DNA of 64,000 nucleotides from Diogma glabrata (taxonomy: Eukaryota; Arthropoda; Insecta; Diptera; Cylindrotomidae). The notes below the pieces were generated by a model that worked only from the letters and a program-made list of their open reading frames with translations, did not search any database and was not told where the DNA came from. Where the stretch lies: NCBI GenBank assembly GCA_963693315.1, contig OY856187.1:115614843-115678842 (forward strand). Direction: 5' to 3'. A program made the position numbers and the translations under genes. Shown one piece after another: positions 32,741 to 44,452 of this stretch. Each line of letters opens with the position of its first letter. The first letter of the stretch is position 1.

Positions 32741-34295
32741 TTATGATTAGGGTTTCTAATCCGGATATCCGGATATCGAATTATCCGGATTATTCGACCA
32801 TATTTTGACTATTCGATTATCCGGATACGTTTTTGCAATTATCCGAATATTAAAAAACCCTTTATTTTGTAAAAAAATAATCAAATTGCGTTTAAAAGTT
32901 CAAATAACTATTAACTTGCTTTGCAAAGTTTGTTAGAGCAGTGAAGTGACTACAAGTTTTAAAAATTTATTTAAAACTTTAATGTTTTGAAAACTGTAAT
33001 CATTGAATATTTTATGAAACACTTCGTGAATCTGCAGTCTAAAGATATTTTACTAATATTTATTTAATGCTATATTAATTTAAAAAACATAATGTTTTAT
33101 AAACTTATACCGCATTCACAGCGACATAGCAAATTAGTAGATGTAATTTAAATCTGTGCTGTAAACACTTTTTATTTTAAAATTTTGCAACTAATTTGAT
33201 ATCTAGGCTTACTACCATTACAAACGATTCAAATACTTACGATTCAAATTACAATCTACGTTTTAAACTCATATTAAGTATGCCAAAATGCATAATATAA
33301 TGTACTGGTCAATTTTATTCATGTAGTTATTTAAAATGCGTGACCAACCGGATCTTAACTGCGTTAGAATGGATCTGGTGCTGCGCGGTAATTTGACCTC
33401 TTCCGCAGCGACTATTGAGAACTCGATTTGAGGCGTAGTTCTTTATTGTGTCTTCAACAACTCTCGTATGAATTATTTTAAAGTCCGTTTTGTACGTTGT
33501 TATGATTAGGGTTTCTAATCCGGATATCCGGATATCGAATTATCCGGATTATTCGACCATATTTTGACTATTCGATTATCCGGATACGTTTTTGCAATTA
33601 TCCGAATATTAAAAAACCCTTTATTTTGTAAAAAAATAATCAAATTGCGTTTAAAAGTTCAAATAACTATTAACTTGCTTTGCAAAGTTTGTTAGAGCAG
33701 TGAAGTGACTACAAGTTTTAAAAATTTATTTAAAACTTTAATGTTTTGAAAACTGTAATCATTGAATATTTTATGAAACACTTCGTGAATCTGCAGTCTA
33801 AAGATATTTTACTAATATTTATTTAATGCTATATTAATTTAAAAAACATAATGTTTTATAAACTTATACCGCATTCACAGCGACATAGCAAATTAGTAGA
33901 TGTAATTTAAATCTGTGCTGTAAACACTTTTTATTTTAAAATTTTGCAACTAATTTGATATCTAGGCTTACTACCATTACAAACGATTCAAATACTTACG
34001 ATTCAAATTACAATCTACGTTTTAAACTCATATTAAGTATGCCAAAATGCATAATATAATGTACTGGTCAATTTTATTCATGTAGTTATTTAAAATGCGT
34101 GACCAACCGGATCTTAACTGCGTTAGAATGGATCTGGTGCTGCGCGGTAATTTGACCTCTTCCGCAGCGACTATTGAGAACTCGATTTGAGGCGTAGTTC
34201 TTTATTGTGTCTTCAACAACTCTCGTATGAATTATTTTAAAGTCCGTTTTGTACGTTGTTATGATTAGGGTTTCTAATCCGGATATCCGGATATC
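32541..34295. repeat. 759-bp tandem repeat, 2.3 copies
   Basis: Units start at 32541, 33300 and 34059 (exact period 759), and the copies look identical by eye. Each unit joins LINE F, the left part of the hAT element and the left part of a MITE. The third unit stops at 34295, where the MITE right end begins. Confidence 0.92.
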
Positions 34296-35040
34296 TACTA
34301 ATTTGCTATGTCGCTGTGAATGCGGTATTAAGCCCTGTCAATAAAATCTGAAGTGTTGGCTATTTTTTTTTAAATTTTATGTGAGCTGTACTTCTAAATT
34401 ATGACTCTTATGACTCATCACTAATGAAATTACTATTGAAAGTGAGGATGAAGAAAGTCTAAGTAGTGAAGTTTGTATAAGAAATCGTGACTGCAGAAAG
34501 TACTTGAGAATGCTATTGCTTTAATTACTCATGTTGAGAAGCAGAATGAAGGAAGTTCCATATTGCGGAAAAAAGATTTCATTTATTTAAATAATTATAA
34601 AAAACGGAGGGCAATTTAAATATTCTATATTGCGTACTATTACCAATAAAACCTGCATCGACTGCAACGGAGCGGGTATTTTAAATTGCTGGTCTTACCA
34701 AGACAAAAATTAGAACTCGACTCAATGCAATAATTTTTCTAAAATATGCATTTTTATAATTGCATCAATAACTTCATTAATTTAATTAAATTTATCAATA
34801 ATTTAATTTTTTTATTATTATTATTTATGATTTGTTACTATTTTTGTTATTTTGTGACTGTGTATAAAAATTAATAATATAGATACACGAAAAATATACA
34901 TAAATGATTTAAATACCGCAAAGTAAACAACATGTTTTATTTATTGTTTAACTATCCGGATATCCGGATTATCCGGATAATTTATTGTTTATGTATTCGA
35001 TATCCGGATAATCAAATAGGTCGGATATTTAGAAACCCTA
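32748..35040. mobile_element. hAT-type non-autonomous element, TSD GTTATGAT
   Basis: Ends TAGGGTTTCTAATCCGGATA and (complement) GATATTTAGAAACCCTA, flanked by the 8-bp repeat GTTATGAT (32740-32747, 35041-35048). TCCGGATA words cluster at both ends (around 32760-32830 and 34950-35010). Enlarged by the internal tandem duplication. No transposase seen. Confidence 0.85.
33108..34327. mobile_element. Harbinger-like MITE broken by tandem duplication, TSD TTA
   Basis: Left end TACCGCATTCACAGCGACAT after TTA at 33105-33107; right end complementary, ending 34327 before TTA 34328-34330. The intact version of this family is at 59449-59682. Confidence 0.75.
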
Positions 35041-35048
35041 GTTATGAT

Positions 35049-35225
35049 TGTGTTTTTCTCTTTGTCCCATGAGCTACCAGCTAATGCTTTCAATGCATTG
35101 TTCCTGTTTTTCAATTTCACGTTCACCTGTTGAGCATAAGCATTGAATTTAAACAGTGGATCGAATATGATCCCCAACAGTCTCAGATTTTTTACCGTGG
35201 GATTGAGCACGTTGTCAATGCAGTA
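35049..35225 (-). pseudogene. LINE F, RT C-terminal region
   Basis: Minus-strand frame LLGIIFDPLFKFNAYAQQVN and KNRNNALKALAGSSWDKEK: a recognisable post-RT block of Jockey-group LINEs. It continues at 32740 on the far side of the hAT insertion. Confidence 0.78.
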
Positions 35226-35257
35226 AGTGTTGTGTTTGCCCCCTTGTAAAAAAAAAT

Positions 35258-36064
35258 GATAGAAAACGATAGAAACCCAAAGACCGTTTTCTATCGTTTC
35301 CTATGCGGTTTTTGAATGAGAATTACTGGGTTGGAATCGTTTTTCCCCATAGAAACGGATGCAAAATCTTACGTTTTGCCTTTTGTGGCGGATGCAATTT
35401 TTATCGTTTTTGGGTGTTTCTTATCGTTATTTTCCAATAGAAATGAAAATCTAGTGAAAAAATAGAACCGTTTTCTATCGTTTCCTATGCGGTTTTTGAA
35501 TGAAAATGGATGGGGCTGTATCGTTTTTTTTCCGATAGAATGTTTGTATAGCTTTAATCGTTTCCTATCGTTTTTTGGTAGATTATCTGAATCGTTTTCA
35601 ATGGGATATTTCACATTATTTTATTTTCTGTTTATTCCTATCCGTTTTAATCGTTTCTTATCGTAAAAGCCAAATTTTAGTGCACAACCCTATCGTTTTG
35701 AATCGTTTTCAATGGGTTATTTCACATTATTTTTTTTCTGTTAATTTCTATCCGTTTTAATCGTTTCTTATCGTAAAAGCCGAATTTTAGTGCAATATCC
35801 TATCGTTTTGAATCGTTTTCAATGGGTTATTTCACATTATTTTTTTTGTTTATTCCTATATCCGTTTTAATCGTTTCTTATCGTAAAAGGCAAATTTAGT
35901 GTAATATCCTATCGTTTTGAATCGTTTTCAATGGGTTTTTTCACATTATTTTTTTTTGTTTATTCCTATCCGTTTTAATCGTTTGTTATCGTAAAAGGCG
36001 AATTTTAGTGCAATATCCTATCGTTCTGAATCGTTTTCAATGGGTTTTTTCACATTATTTTTTT
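35258..36064. repeat. TATCGTTTT-rich satellite, unit about 110-115 bp
   Basis: Repeated block containing TATCGTTTTGAATCGTTTTC, ATGGGTTATTTCACATTATT and GTTTCTTATCGTAAAAG, five copies between 35580 and 36064. More degenerate copies lie upstream. It shares ATAGAAAACGAT-type words with the satellite at 62770. Confidence 0.85.
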
Positions 36065-36179
36065 TTCTGTTTAGAAATTTATTGCAAAACTAACACGAAA
36101 CATCAATACGTTGCCGGAAAATCATAACAGATCATAAACCAAAACAGATAACAAATCAAAACAGATCATCAGGTTGGTG

Positions 36180-37025
36180 TATTGGAGACAAGCAGAGTAA
36201 AAACTGCTTAGTCAGTGACGCTACATTATGGCGAATTGCCTATATATTGGCCTTAAAATCAATGCGACTCAAGCGCATGTTCTCCATGTCAGGGGCGGCT
36301 TGGAGCGGGCGTCTGTCTTGGATCAAGCGGCAATTGCTATATAAACATATGAAAATGGTTTTTCTGGTAACCTTAAGATGCAGAACGAACCCACTCACGA
36401 TAATTTGGGTTGGGCCTAAGGTTAACACCCTAACCCCGGAAAAAAAACTTTGTTAAATTTGGAAATCAGAAAGAGAATAACAGACCTGGATTTCAAAATA
36501 GGATTTTACCTGGACGTGAAAAAGGACCAGACTCCCGAATCGGAACGTGGAACGTGCGCAGTCTGAGTGCTCCTGATGCTCTTATAAGTCTAGAAACAGA
36601 GGTTGATAGGTATAGGATGGATATCATTCCTCTGCAAGAAATTAGACAGCCGATAAACGGAAAACAAGATATGGATAGTCACTCTCTATACTGTAGTGGT
36701 CATCCTTCTCGAAGAGAATTTGGAACTGGCTTTCTTGTTGGTGCACGCATACAAGAAGCCGTGATGAAATTCATCCCCGGCAGTAAGAGGATCTGCTAAA
36801 CCTACTAAACACGTAGGTGTACGCGGTACATATAACAATATTTCTCTTATTGCCGTGCGAGCACCTACTGAAGCTAAGACTGTCGACGAGAATGATAATT
36901 TCTACATAGCACTGGAAGAGGTTATGAAACAAACACCAACACGTGACTTCATTATGGTTCTTGGTGACTTTAATGGACAGAATGTAATTGAATTCGAATG
37001 ATAATGGTGATAGAATGACTGAAAT
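36180..37025 (+). mobile_element. RTE-clade LINE, copy 2 (5' part)
   Basis: The plus-strand 5' leader leads to an endonuclease start (GTWNVRSLSAPDAL), then SLYCSGHPSRREFGTGFLVG as in copy 1, an early stop near 36796, and decayed coding to about 37025 (NFYIALEEVMKQTPTRDFIM, LGDFNG). Truncated on the 3' side. This copy shows what lies under the N gap of copy 1. Confidence 0.8.
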
Positions 37026-37689
37026 CCAAAGGTAGGCTACCGCAACGCTGGAAAATAGCACTAATATGGATGAATATTTGTACTTATGTATGTTGTTTAT
37101 AATTATTTGAAAAATTCCGTAGTATAAAATGTCATTTAAAAAAATTTTTTTGATGTTTTATTCAAATAAAAACAAGAACTGATTGTAGAATTTAACATGT
37201 ACGTACTTCTAACATATGGAATAATAACATGGACTTCTGATTATAATAATCAATCTGCACTTCTGATTCTGGTTGTGTATATATGTATCAATTTTTGATA
37301 TTAGATTATTGTATTATTTTCTTTAATTTCCTCTAATTTATTTAGAAGAATTATTATTTTTTGTTTTAATATTTTCAAGTATTAGGTTTCAATCATATAA
37401 TAAAATTGAAACATTGGAGAACATATTAAAATTAAAAACGAAAAATTTAAAATTTTATCGGAAAAATTAGATTCTCAAGATGTATTACAATTCAAAAAAT
37501 TGATTCTACAAGTACAAAACACTGTTTAATAGAAGTAGTTTAACTTTCGGTTAAATTTAACTCCAGATTTTTTGTTGCGAAGAAACCTAATTTCTTAATT
37601 AAACTTAGTTTAAACTCGAGTTAGATTTAACCAAGGTTTAACTTTGTGTGAAGAAATTGGGAATTAGTAGTGTAGGATGCTATACTGCG
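37026..37689. other. AT-rich DNA with a small inverted repeat
   Basis: No gene recognised. 37541-37640 carries an imperfect 27-base inverted repeat (AGTTTAACTTTCGGTTAAAT and its near-complement), possibly a MITE remnant. Confidence 0.5.
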
Positions 37690-37869
37690 TCGAATGATTT
37701 TGATGGGTCGAGTGCAACTAGTATTGTTCTAGCACAGGGTTGTTTTTGGTTCAGAGAATCACAGATTTGATGTTGAATCTTGTGAAGAGCGGTGGTTGTA
37801 CTATGTGCTGTCCCAAAGCCATGTTGGTTTGTCGCCAAATTGCAAAATCCAGTTAACCAAGGTAACAGA
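37690..37869 (-). pseudogene. LINE C, RT middle part
   Basis: The minus strand gives HSTTTAL-like and KIQHQICDSLNQKQ, then ILVALDPSKSFDAV, an RT block A motif. It is the downstream continuation of 44947-46495, split by the young gypsy element. Confidence 0.7.
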
Positions 37870-37873
37870 AGTG

Positions 37874-38363
37874 TATGGTGGGGTTACCTCGAATCACTAA
37901 ACGTCTAAGAAAAAACACTGCCCATGTTTTATAAATTCATTTATTTATTATTAAAAAACACTTTACTTGATCACACGTTTAATTTGAAATAAAAATTAAA
38001 TTATGTGTGCAGCTCTAGGCTGCCCATTCCGATATATATTTTATATTATATTTTTCTTTCTTTTATGAACCTTTTCAGTTCTATTCTATTCGAATTATCA
38101 TCACATTCCTTCGTTTACAATTACTTATGAGAAAATAATTGTAATAGAATATTTTTATTTATTTAAACTATTTGTGAGAAAATAAATGTAATGTAATATT
38201 TTATTCATTAGAAATATTCTAGTTAGAAAATGTTAATTTGATATAAAACTTAATTCTGCAAATTTAAGTATTTTTATTTGAGTAAGTAACAATGTACGAT
38301 GGTAAGTACTTAAACTTATTATAGAGTTTAAATATACAAGGGTAAGTATTTAAGATCACTACA
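37874..38363 (-). repeat. 3' LTR of the young gypsy element
   Basis: 490 bp; read on the coding strand it starts TGTAGTGATC and ends CCACCATA. The purine-rich GGTGAGGG directly precedes it on the coding strand. Confidence 0.93.
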
Positions 38364-38870
38364 CCCTCACCGTTTAAAAAAAAATTTATTTATATGAGAA
38401 AGAAAAATCATTTATGAGTTTTGTTTTAAATTTAAAGAAATTTTTGTGATGACTCAGTGGAATATTTATATTTATATAATACATTTTTAGTTGTTTCATG
38501 TCTTATTATTAAAATTTATTGAATTCTAATCATATTTATTAATTATTCTTTTAAAATTATTTATTTTGAAAAATTTAAATCATTGAATTTAAAATCAATT
38601 AAGTAACTTAAATCTATTAAATTTTAATTATATTTATTACTTTTAATTCATTTGGAATTATTTATCATTTGATTATAAAATCATATTTTATTTGTTTCTT
38701 AATGTATTTGTATTTTTAAAATTTGATTAAATCTATAATATTGGAATGTATATCTGTAGATGCGGATTATACAATAGTTATAAAACTTAAAATTTAACAA
38801 TAGTTATTTTAATGAATGTATTTAATGAAGTTACTTATCATCTATTTTTACTATCTTAAAATTTTAATGT

Positions 38871-40655
38871 TTATGCGCGTTTAAACATTTTTAGTCTATT
38901 ATTATGAATTTCGATTAATTTTCCCCTTCTATCTAATGTGCTATTTACATCATTAGAAATTATTATTTTGAAAGGACCTGTATAAGGGCTTTCGTTTTTA
39001 AGTTTATTTTCTCTTCTCAAAAGAACGAGATCACCTAGTTTAAATTTATTTATGTTAATGCTTTTATCGTAATATTCTTTATTCTTAATCTTTGCATTAT
39101 TTAAAAGTTCTCTTATTTGAGTATATACTGTTTCTAGTTTATGTTCAATTTCTTTTGCGTAATTTTCATAATTGTATAAAGGAGTAATGTTACCTTTATT
39201 GAAAGTTTCGTTAGGGAAGGTAGCTAATCTTCCAAAAACCAGTTCATATGGTGTATAACCTGTACTTGTGTGAGGAGTGGTATTATAACAAAATGTAAAA
39301 TATGGGATCCAATTATCCCAGTCTACAAAATTTGGAGCAAATGTTAGAAGATATTCATTCAGTGCTCTGTGATTTCTCTCAATTCCACCTAAAGTCTCGT
39401 GATGGTACGGAGTTGAGTGAATTTTATTAATATTTAGAGTAGAACAAACTTCATTTAGAATTTCATTTAAAAATTCTGTTCCCTTATCTGATTTTAGATT
39501 AGTCATGCAGCCATATTTTAAAATAAAATTGTCAATTAGACATTTCGCTATTGTTTTGGCTTTTTTATTTTGCATTGGATAATAATCTATGTATTTAGTC
39601 AATTCGCATTGTAAGGACAGTATGTATTTATTACCGTTAGACGTCATAGGCAATGGTCCAATGGTGTCAACTGAGACAGTTTGAAATGCGAAATAGGAAG
39701 TTTCTGTAATTTTTAAGGGCATTTTGGTATGTTTTGTTATTTTGTTTCTTGCACAAGTTTCACAATTACGTATATACTGTTTTACTAGTTTGGACATATT
39801 TTTAAATATATATTTTTGTTTCATTTTTAAAATTGTACGTCTAACACCCTGGTGTCCACCAATAGGAGTGTTATGAAAATCTTTAATTATTTCTATCATT
39901 TTGTCAGTATCAACTATTCTTTTTACGGGTTCATATATTAATATTATTAATTTTTGTGCCTTATTATCATTTTTATTTTTATCATTATCGTACCTATTAT
40001 TTTCATTAAATTCTTGCTGCAGCTTATTATATAACATTTTTAAATTATCTGACGTCATTATCTTGAATATATTATCATCATTAGCAATTGCGATTTTATA
40101 TATATTATTCCTGGTTAGTATACAGATCAGCTTCTTCAGTTGCGATTCTAGAATGCGCACTGAATTATCACCATTCTGATATAACTCTAAAATTATTTCC
40201 CCGTTATTTATTATTATATTATTTCTATTATTCTTGGCACTTAATATAGTCTTTAATTTCGGTACGTTTTTTATTTCTGAAATAGATATTGCATTCCTAA
40301 TGTACAGTTGATCAGGCCGTACTTGAATGTCTAACTTATCGTTGTCTGCTATTTTAGTTATTTTTGATTTATTACTCATCGAACGAGTAATAGCTAAAAT
40401 AGTTTTTTCATCTTTGTCGCAATCTTTTGGAATTAGTTTTTTAAGATACTCAGTATTAATTCTTATCCTTGATAGTGCATCAGCGTTTGCATTTAGTTTA
40501 CCCTGCTTGTATTTGATTTCAAAATTGTACTCAAGAAGTTTTAGTCTTATTCTCGTTAATTTAGAAGAAGGGTTTTTGTGTGAGAACAGATGAACTAGTG
40601 GTTTGTGATCTGTTATTACTGTAAAATTTGTACCATATAAATAAGGTCGGAAATA
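38871..40655 (-). pseudogene. gypsy pol: RNase H end and integrase
   Basis: Same frame as the RT part but downstream of a TAA. It contains the end of RNase H and then integrase: an HHCC zinc domain (HNTPIGGHQGVRR, then CETCARNK), the catalytic core with D in VSVDTIGPLP, D in LKSDKGTEF and E in GGIERNHRALNE, and a GPFKI-type C-terminal block. All catalytic residues are present. It lacks its own start and depends on the upstream pol frame. Confidence 0.88.
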
Positions 40656-42615
40656 TTATATGGCCCAGTGTATGGCTAATAATTCTTTAAGAATTATGGG
40701 TTTATTCAGATCATGTTTTTGCAAGGATTTGCTTGCATAAGCAATTGGTAAATCAAAGCCGATTTCACCTTGAGAAAGGACGGCACCTAAAGCATAGTTC
40801 GATGCGTCTGTGGTGAGAATAAATTCTTTATCAAAATTGGGATATTGAAGTATTGGAGAGGAAATTAATTTACTCTTCAAATTTTGAAATGCTTCCTCAC
40901 ATTGAGATGTCCAAGCAAAATCTACCTTCTTTTTATTTAAATGATTTAGCGGTTGAGCAATTTGAGCGAAGTTTTTTATAAAACGCCTATAATAATTACA
41001 AAAAGCTGTAAAGCGCACTATTTCTTCTTTAGATTTTGGAGTAGGATAGTCTTTAGCTACGTCAAATTTTTTGGGATCTGGTTTAACACCATCTTTACTA
41101 ATTAAATGACCTAAAAAAATGACTTCTTGTCTGAAAAAATTACATTTTTCTGGGTTGAGTTTTATATTGCATTCCCTGAACCTGTTAAATGTTTCAATTA
41201 AATTTTTATTATGATGTTCTATCGAACATCCAAATACTATAACATCATCTATATACATAAATGCTCGATCACTTAGTCCTGAAAGAGCTATTGATAACAT
41301 TCGTTGAAATGAATTTGTGGCTATTTTTAAGCCGAAAGATAATCTTGTAAATTGAAAGTGACCTTCATTCGTCGAGAAAGCTGTACATGGTCTTGAGTTT
41401 CTTTCAATTTCTATCTGGTGAAATGAGTTTGCTAGATCCATTGTTGAAAAATATTTAGCTCTACCTAATTTGTCCAAAATGTCTTCTAATCTGGTAAGTG
41501 GGAATTTGTCATTTCTAATTTTTTTTGTTAAGTGCTCTATAGTCTATCACCATTCTAAATCTTTTAGTTCCATCAGAACTGCGCTTAGGAGTCAAGAGTA
41601 GTGGTGAATTGTAAGGACTTACTGAATCTTCAATAATTCCTTGAGACTTAAGTTGATGTACTTGTCTATCTATCTCTTCTAATTGTGAATGAGCTAATCT
41701 ATAATTCTTTATATATGTTGGATTTCTGTCTTCTAAAACTATATTCTGTTTGTAAAAATTATTTTTAGTCAATTCTTCACCAGGTAAAAGAAATATATCT
41801 TCGTAATTTCTTATCATTGTTTTAATTGTTTCCCTAATGATTGGATCTTTTATGTTATCAATCTTTATATATTGAAGAATTTGGTGTACCCTTTTCTCAT
41901 TTGTAGATATCTTAAGTTTATAAATTTCATTATTTGTATGTATATCATAATACGACAACGACTCTATTTCTAGTTTTAAATTATTCATATTAATTTCTTT
42001 ATCTTCTTCGTTACAATTTATTAATCTTATGTGAGCTGTACCATTTTTCGGTATTATGGTATTTGCAATAAAAATACCATCAGCTAATTCTTTATTAAGG
42101 ACAATACAGTCTTCTGTCCTAGCAATTTCAATAGGATGAATTATTTCAGTACGGGCAGGTATTAAAATTGTGTTAATATCTATTGGTTTTGATTTCATTT
42201 GAATAATGTGTTCTCTGTCATGTACTTGCAATCCAATTGTAAAATCTTTGTAATTTAAATTAGCATAGTGTTCTATTAAAAAATCTCGTCCAATTATTCC
42301 ATCAAATGGTATTTGAAAATTTTTACTTACTAGCGAAAATTGATGAGAAAATTCATCACCATTTATTAAAAATTTTAATTCAATTTTTCCTAATGTAAAA
42401 CTAGGAGTGTCAGATATGCCTGTTAAACGATTGGTTTCATTTGTATTATAATTTAAATTTGATTTTAAGTTATTAGGTTTTACTAGAGAAATATCTGCTC
42501 CAGAATCAATTAGAAAATTTAATGTATTGGATTCAGATTGATTTGACATGAGAGTTATGTAATTGGTGACATTTTCGAAATCACCTAATTTAAAAATATT
42601 TATATTTTCAAATTC
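40656..42615 (-). pseudogene. gypsy pol: protease, reverse transcriptase, RNase H start
   Basis: Open in the -1 frame relative to gag, overlapping its end, as expected for ribosomal frameshifting. Protease active site LIDSGADISLV; RT blocks RMVIDYRALNK, STMDLANSFHQIE, the catalytic YIDDVIVF and FLGHLISKDG; RNase H begins with LTTDASNYALGAVLSQ. Two lesions: an A8 run near 41515-41522 that should be A7 (shifting after ALNKK), and an in-frame TAA at 40656-40658 after LLAIHWAI. The first is the kind of change that sequencing or assembly error can also produce. Confidence 0.9.
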
Positions 42616-43535
42616 TGTAGTTGAGCTGCCATCTGCTCCTGCTCTACAGATGCCAGCTGAGTTGAGTTTCCCGACTCGAATGTATTAATTCGTTTTTCAA
42701 ATCTATTATTTTTATTGGATTTATTAAATCCATGCATTGCATTACGGTTTTTATTGCGATAATTATATTTATTATTATATTTAGAAAAATTATTTTTATT
42801 AGATTGGGATTGATAATTATAATTGTAGTTTGAATCATAATTATTTGGTCTAAGCCTGTAATTGTTTTGATTTCTAAAAAATTGACTTTTATTATTTCGA
42901 TAATATTTATTTTGTCCTTGGAATTTACGTGTATTCCCTTGTGAATATCGTTTCATATAGAAAATTTCATTATGGCTAACACTTGAACTGCTAGCCCCAG
43001 CTTGTTCAAATTGAATAGCAATTGTTTTTGCTTCTTGTAAAGTTTTGGGTTTTGCAGCAAATACAACTAATTTTACTTCTGGTTTTAGTCCATTTTTGAA
43101 GCTGTTGAGCACAATCTCCTCATTGAGCTGAGTTATTAATTCTTTTTCGGATTCTGTTCTACCGTTGGATTGAAGTTGATTAAGTTTAAGAAGAAGTTCT
43201 TCTAAAGCGTTTGTATATTTTTCAACCGACGATACATGCTTGGTAGCATTTATCGCATTTACGATTTCTAGGCTAGTCTGTTTGTTTTTAAAAACATCCT
43301 CAAGGGCTGTTTTGAAATTTTCAAAAGTATCTTCATATTTTAGTCCAACTAATTTTGTTTTTACACGGTCGCTTAGTTTCGCGGCAACTATGAATTTAAG
43401 TAATGTCTTTTTATTTGGTTTGTCTTTAAGTGTGTCACTATATAGACTTACTAAATTTATGAAATTATTTAAATGTTTTGTATCCCCATCAAATATGGGT
43501 AACAACTTATTGGCAGTTATTAAATCGAATTCCAT
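42600..43535 (-). CDS. gypsy Gag, 311 aa
   Basis: Intact minus-strand ORF. The N-terminal capsid-like half (FDGDTKHLNNFINLVSLYSD, KTKLVGLKYEDTFENFKTAL, GLKPEV block) resembles Ty3/gypsy Gag. The C-terminal third is Asn/Tyr/Arg-rich with no CCHC knuckle, so RNA binding may rest on the basic NYRNKNR-type region. The stop at 42600 overlaps the -1 pol frame. Confidence 0.88.
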   Translation of the reverse strand: MEFDLITANKLLPIFDGDTKHLNNFINLVSLYSDTLKDKPNKKTLLKFIVAAKLSDRVKTKLVGLKYEDTFENFKTALEDVFKNKQTSLEIVNAINATKHVSSVEKYTNALEELLLKLNQLQSNGRTESEKELITQLNEEIVLNSFKNGLKPEVKLVVFAAKPKTLQEAKTIAIQFEQAGASSSSVSHNEIFYMKRYSQGNTRKFQGQNKYYRNNKSQFFRNQNNYRLRPNNYDSNYNYNYQSQSNKNNFSKYNNKYNYRNKNRNAMHGFNKSNKNNRFEKRINTFESGNSTQLASVEQEQMAAQLQNLKI

Positions 43536-43724
43536 TGTAAAAAAAAATTTTCAATTAAAAGTATTTATATTTGGTATACAGCAAAAGTTTGTAAATAATT
43601 TAGAGTTCTAATTATTTAAAATATTTTTTAATTAGTAAACATTGATCAAGAAAAATTTTATTATTAAACATTTTATTATTCTTCAGCAAAATTTATTTTT
43701 ACTACTATTATTAGAATTTTAATA

Positions 43725-43940
43725 TTACACGTTTACAGCTGTTACTGCTGTATTAACTATATTGGCTTTTAATTTGAGCCATATCTTTTTTATTATGAAG
43801 TATAAAATTATTGTAAATAGTATTATTATAAAAAAATCTATGACAATGTACGAAAAAATTGAGTTACCTTTATTTTCTTCTTCTACAATGATTTGTTGCT
43901 GTTGTTGCTGAGCTGAATCCTTTGAGCTGGATCCTCCCAT
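43725..43940 (-). CDS. Small membrane protein ORF in the gypsy leader, 71 aa
   Basis: Lies between the 5' LTR and gag on the coding strand. From the ATG at 43940 it starts MGGSSSKDSA, a good N-myristoylation context (Gly2, Ser6, Lys7). A run of six Gln, an acidic patch, one strongly hydrophobic segment of about 20 residues (FFIIILFTIILYFIIKK) and a basic flank follow. An in-frame ATG 18 codons upstream exists but would bury the glycine. I recall similar short proteins in other insect LTR elements but cannot name a function. It is not an envelope protein: far too short and without a signal peptide or ectodomain. Confidence 0.6.
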   Translation of the reverse strand: MGGSSSKDSAQQQQQQIIVEEENKGNSIFSYIVIDFFIIILFTIILYFIIKKIWLKLKANIVNTAVTAVNV

Positions 43941-44439
43941 TGTATTTCTTTGAAGTTTCCCAAATTTTATAATTTGTTTCTGTTCGATGTTCAATTCATC
44001 AAAATTCAGTCAATGCACCCAAAATTCGTAAATAATAATTTATAATATGCCACTTCGTTTTAATATTTTATGTTCTGTTTTGGTATAATACAACAGTGTT
44101 CATTTTTATGAACAATCAAGTTCACTATGTTTAAATACTTTTATTTAACTACATATATTTAAACACTCAATATTTGCTTTTAATTGAATAAAAATTTTAT
44201 GCTCAAATATCAAACATAAATTAACTGTCTAAAAACACATTTTTTGTTTTATAAATTGGTTTTTAATTCAATATGCACTTTCAAAAAAAATCTTTCATTT
44301 TCACTGAAAAATGTTTCATTTTTTATTCTCTTTCAAAAAAATGTTTCATTTCACAAAAAACTGTTTTATTTTTTAATTTCACGGCACTTGTTTTTAAAAA
44401 CTATTTCTTTATTCAGTTTTTTAATTTAACCGAAATTTT

Positions 44440-44452
44440 GGCAAAGTCGCCA
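44440..44452 (-). promoter_or_regulatory. Candidate tRNA primer-binding site
   Basis: On the coding strand TGGCGACTTTGCC follows the 5' LTR directly. TGG-initial and the right place for minus-strand priming. The matching tRNA is not determined. Confidence 0.6.

Noticed and set aside
43725..43994. Reading the small gypsy membrane ORF as an env gene
   Set aside because: Far too short, no signal peptide, no cysteine-rich ectodomain, and located before gag instead of after pol.
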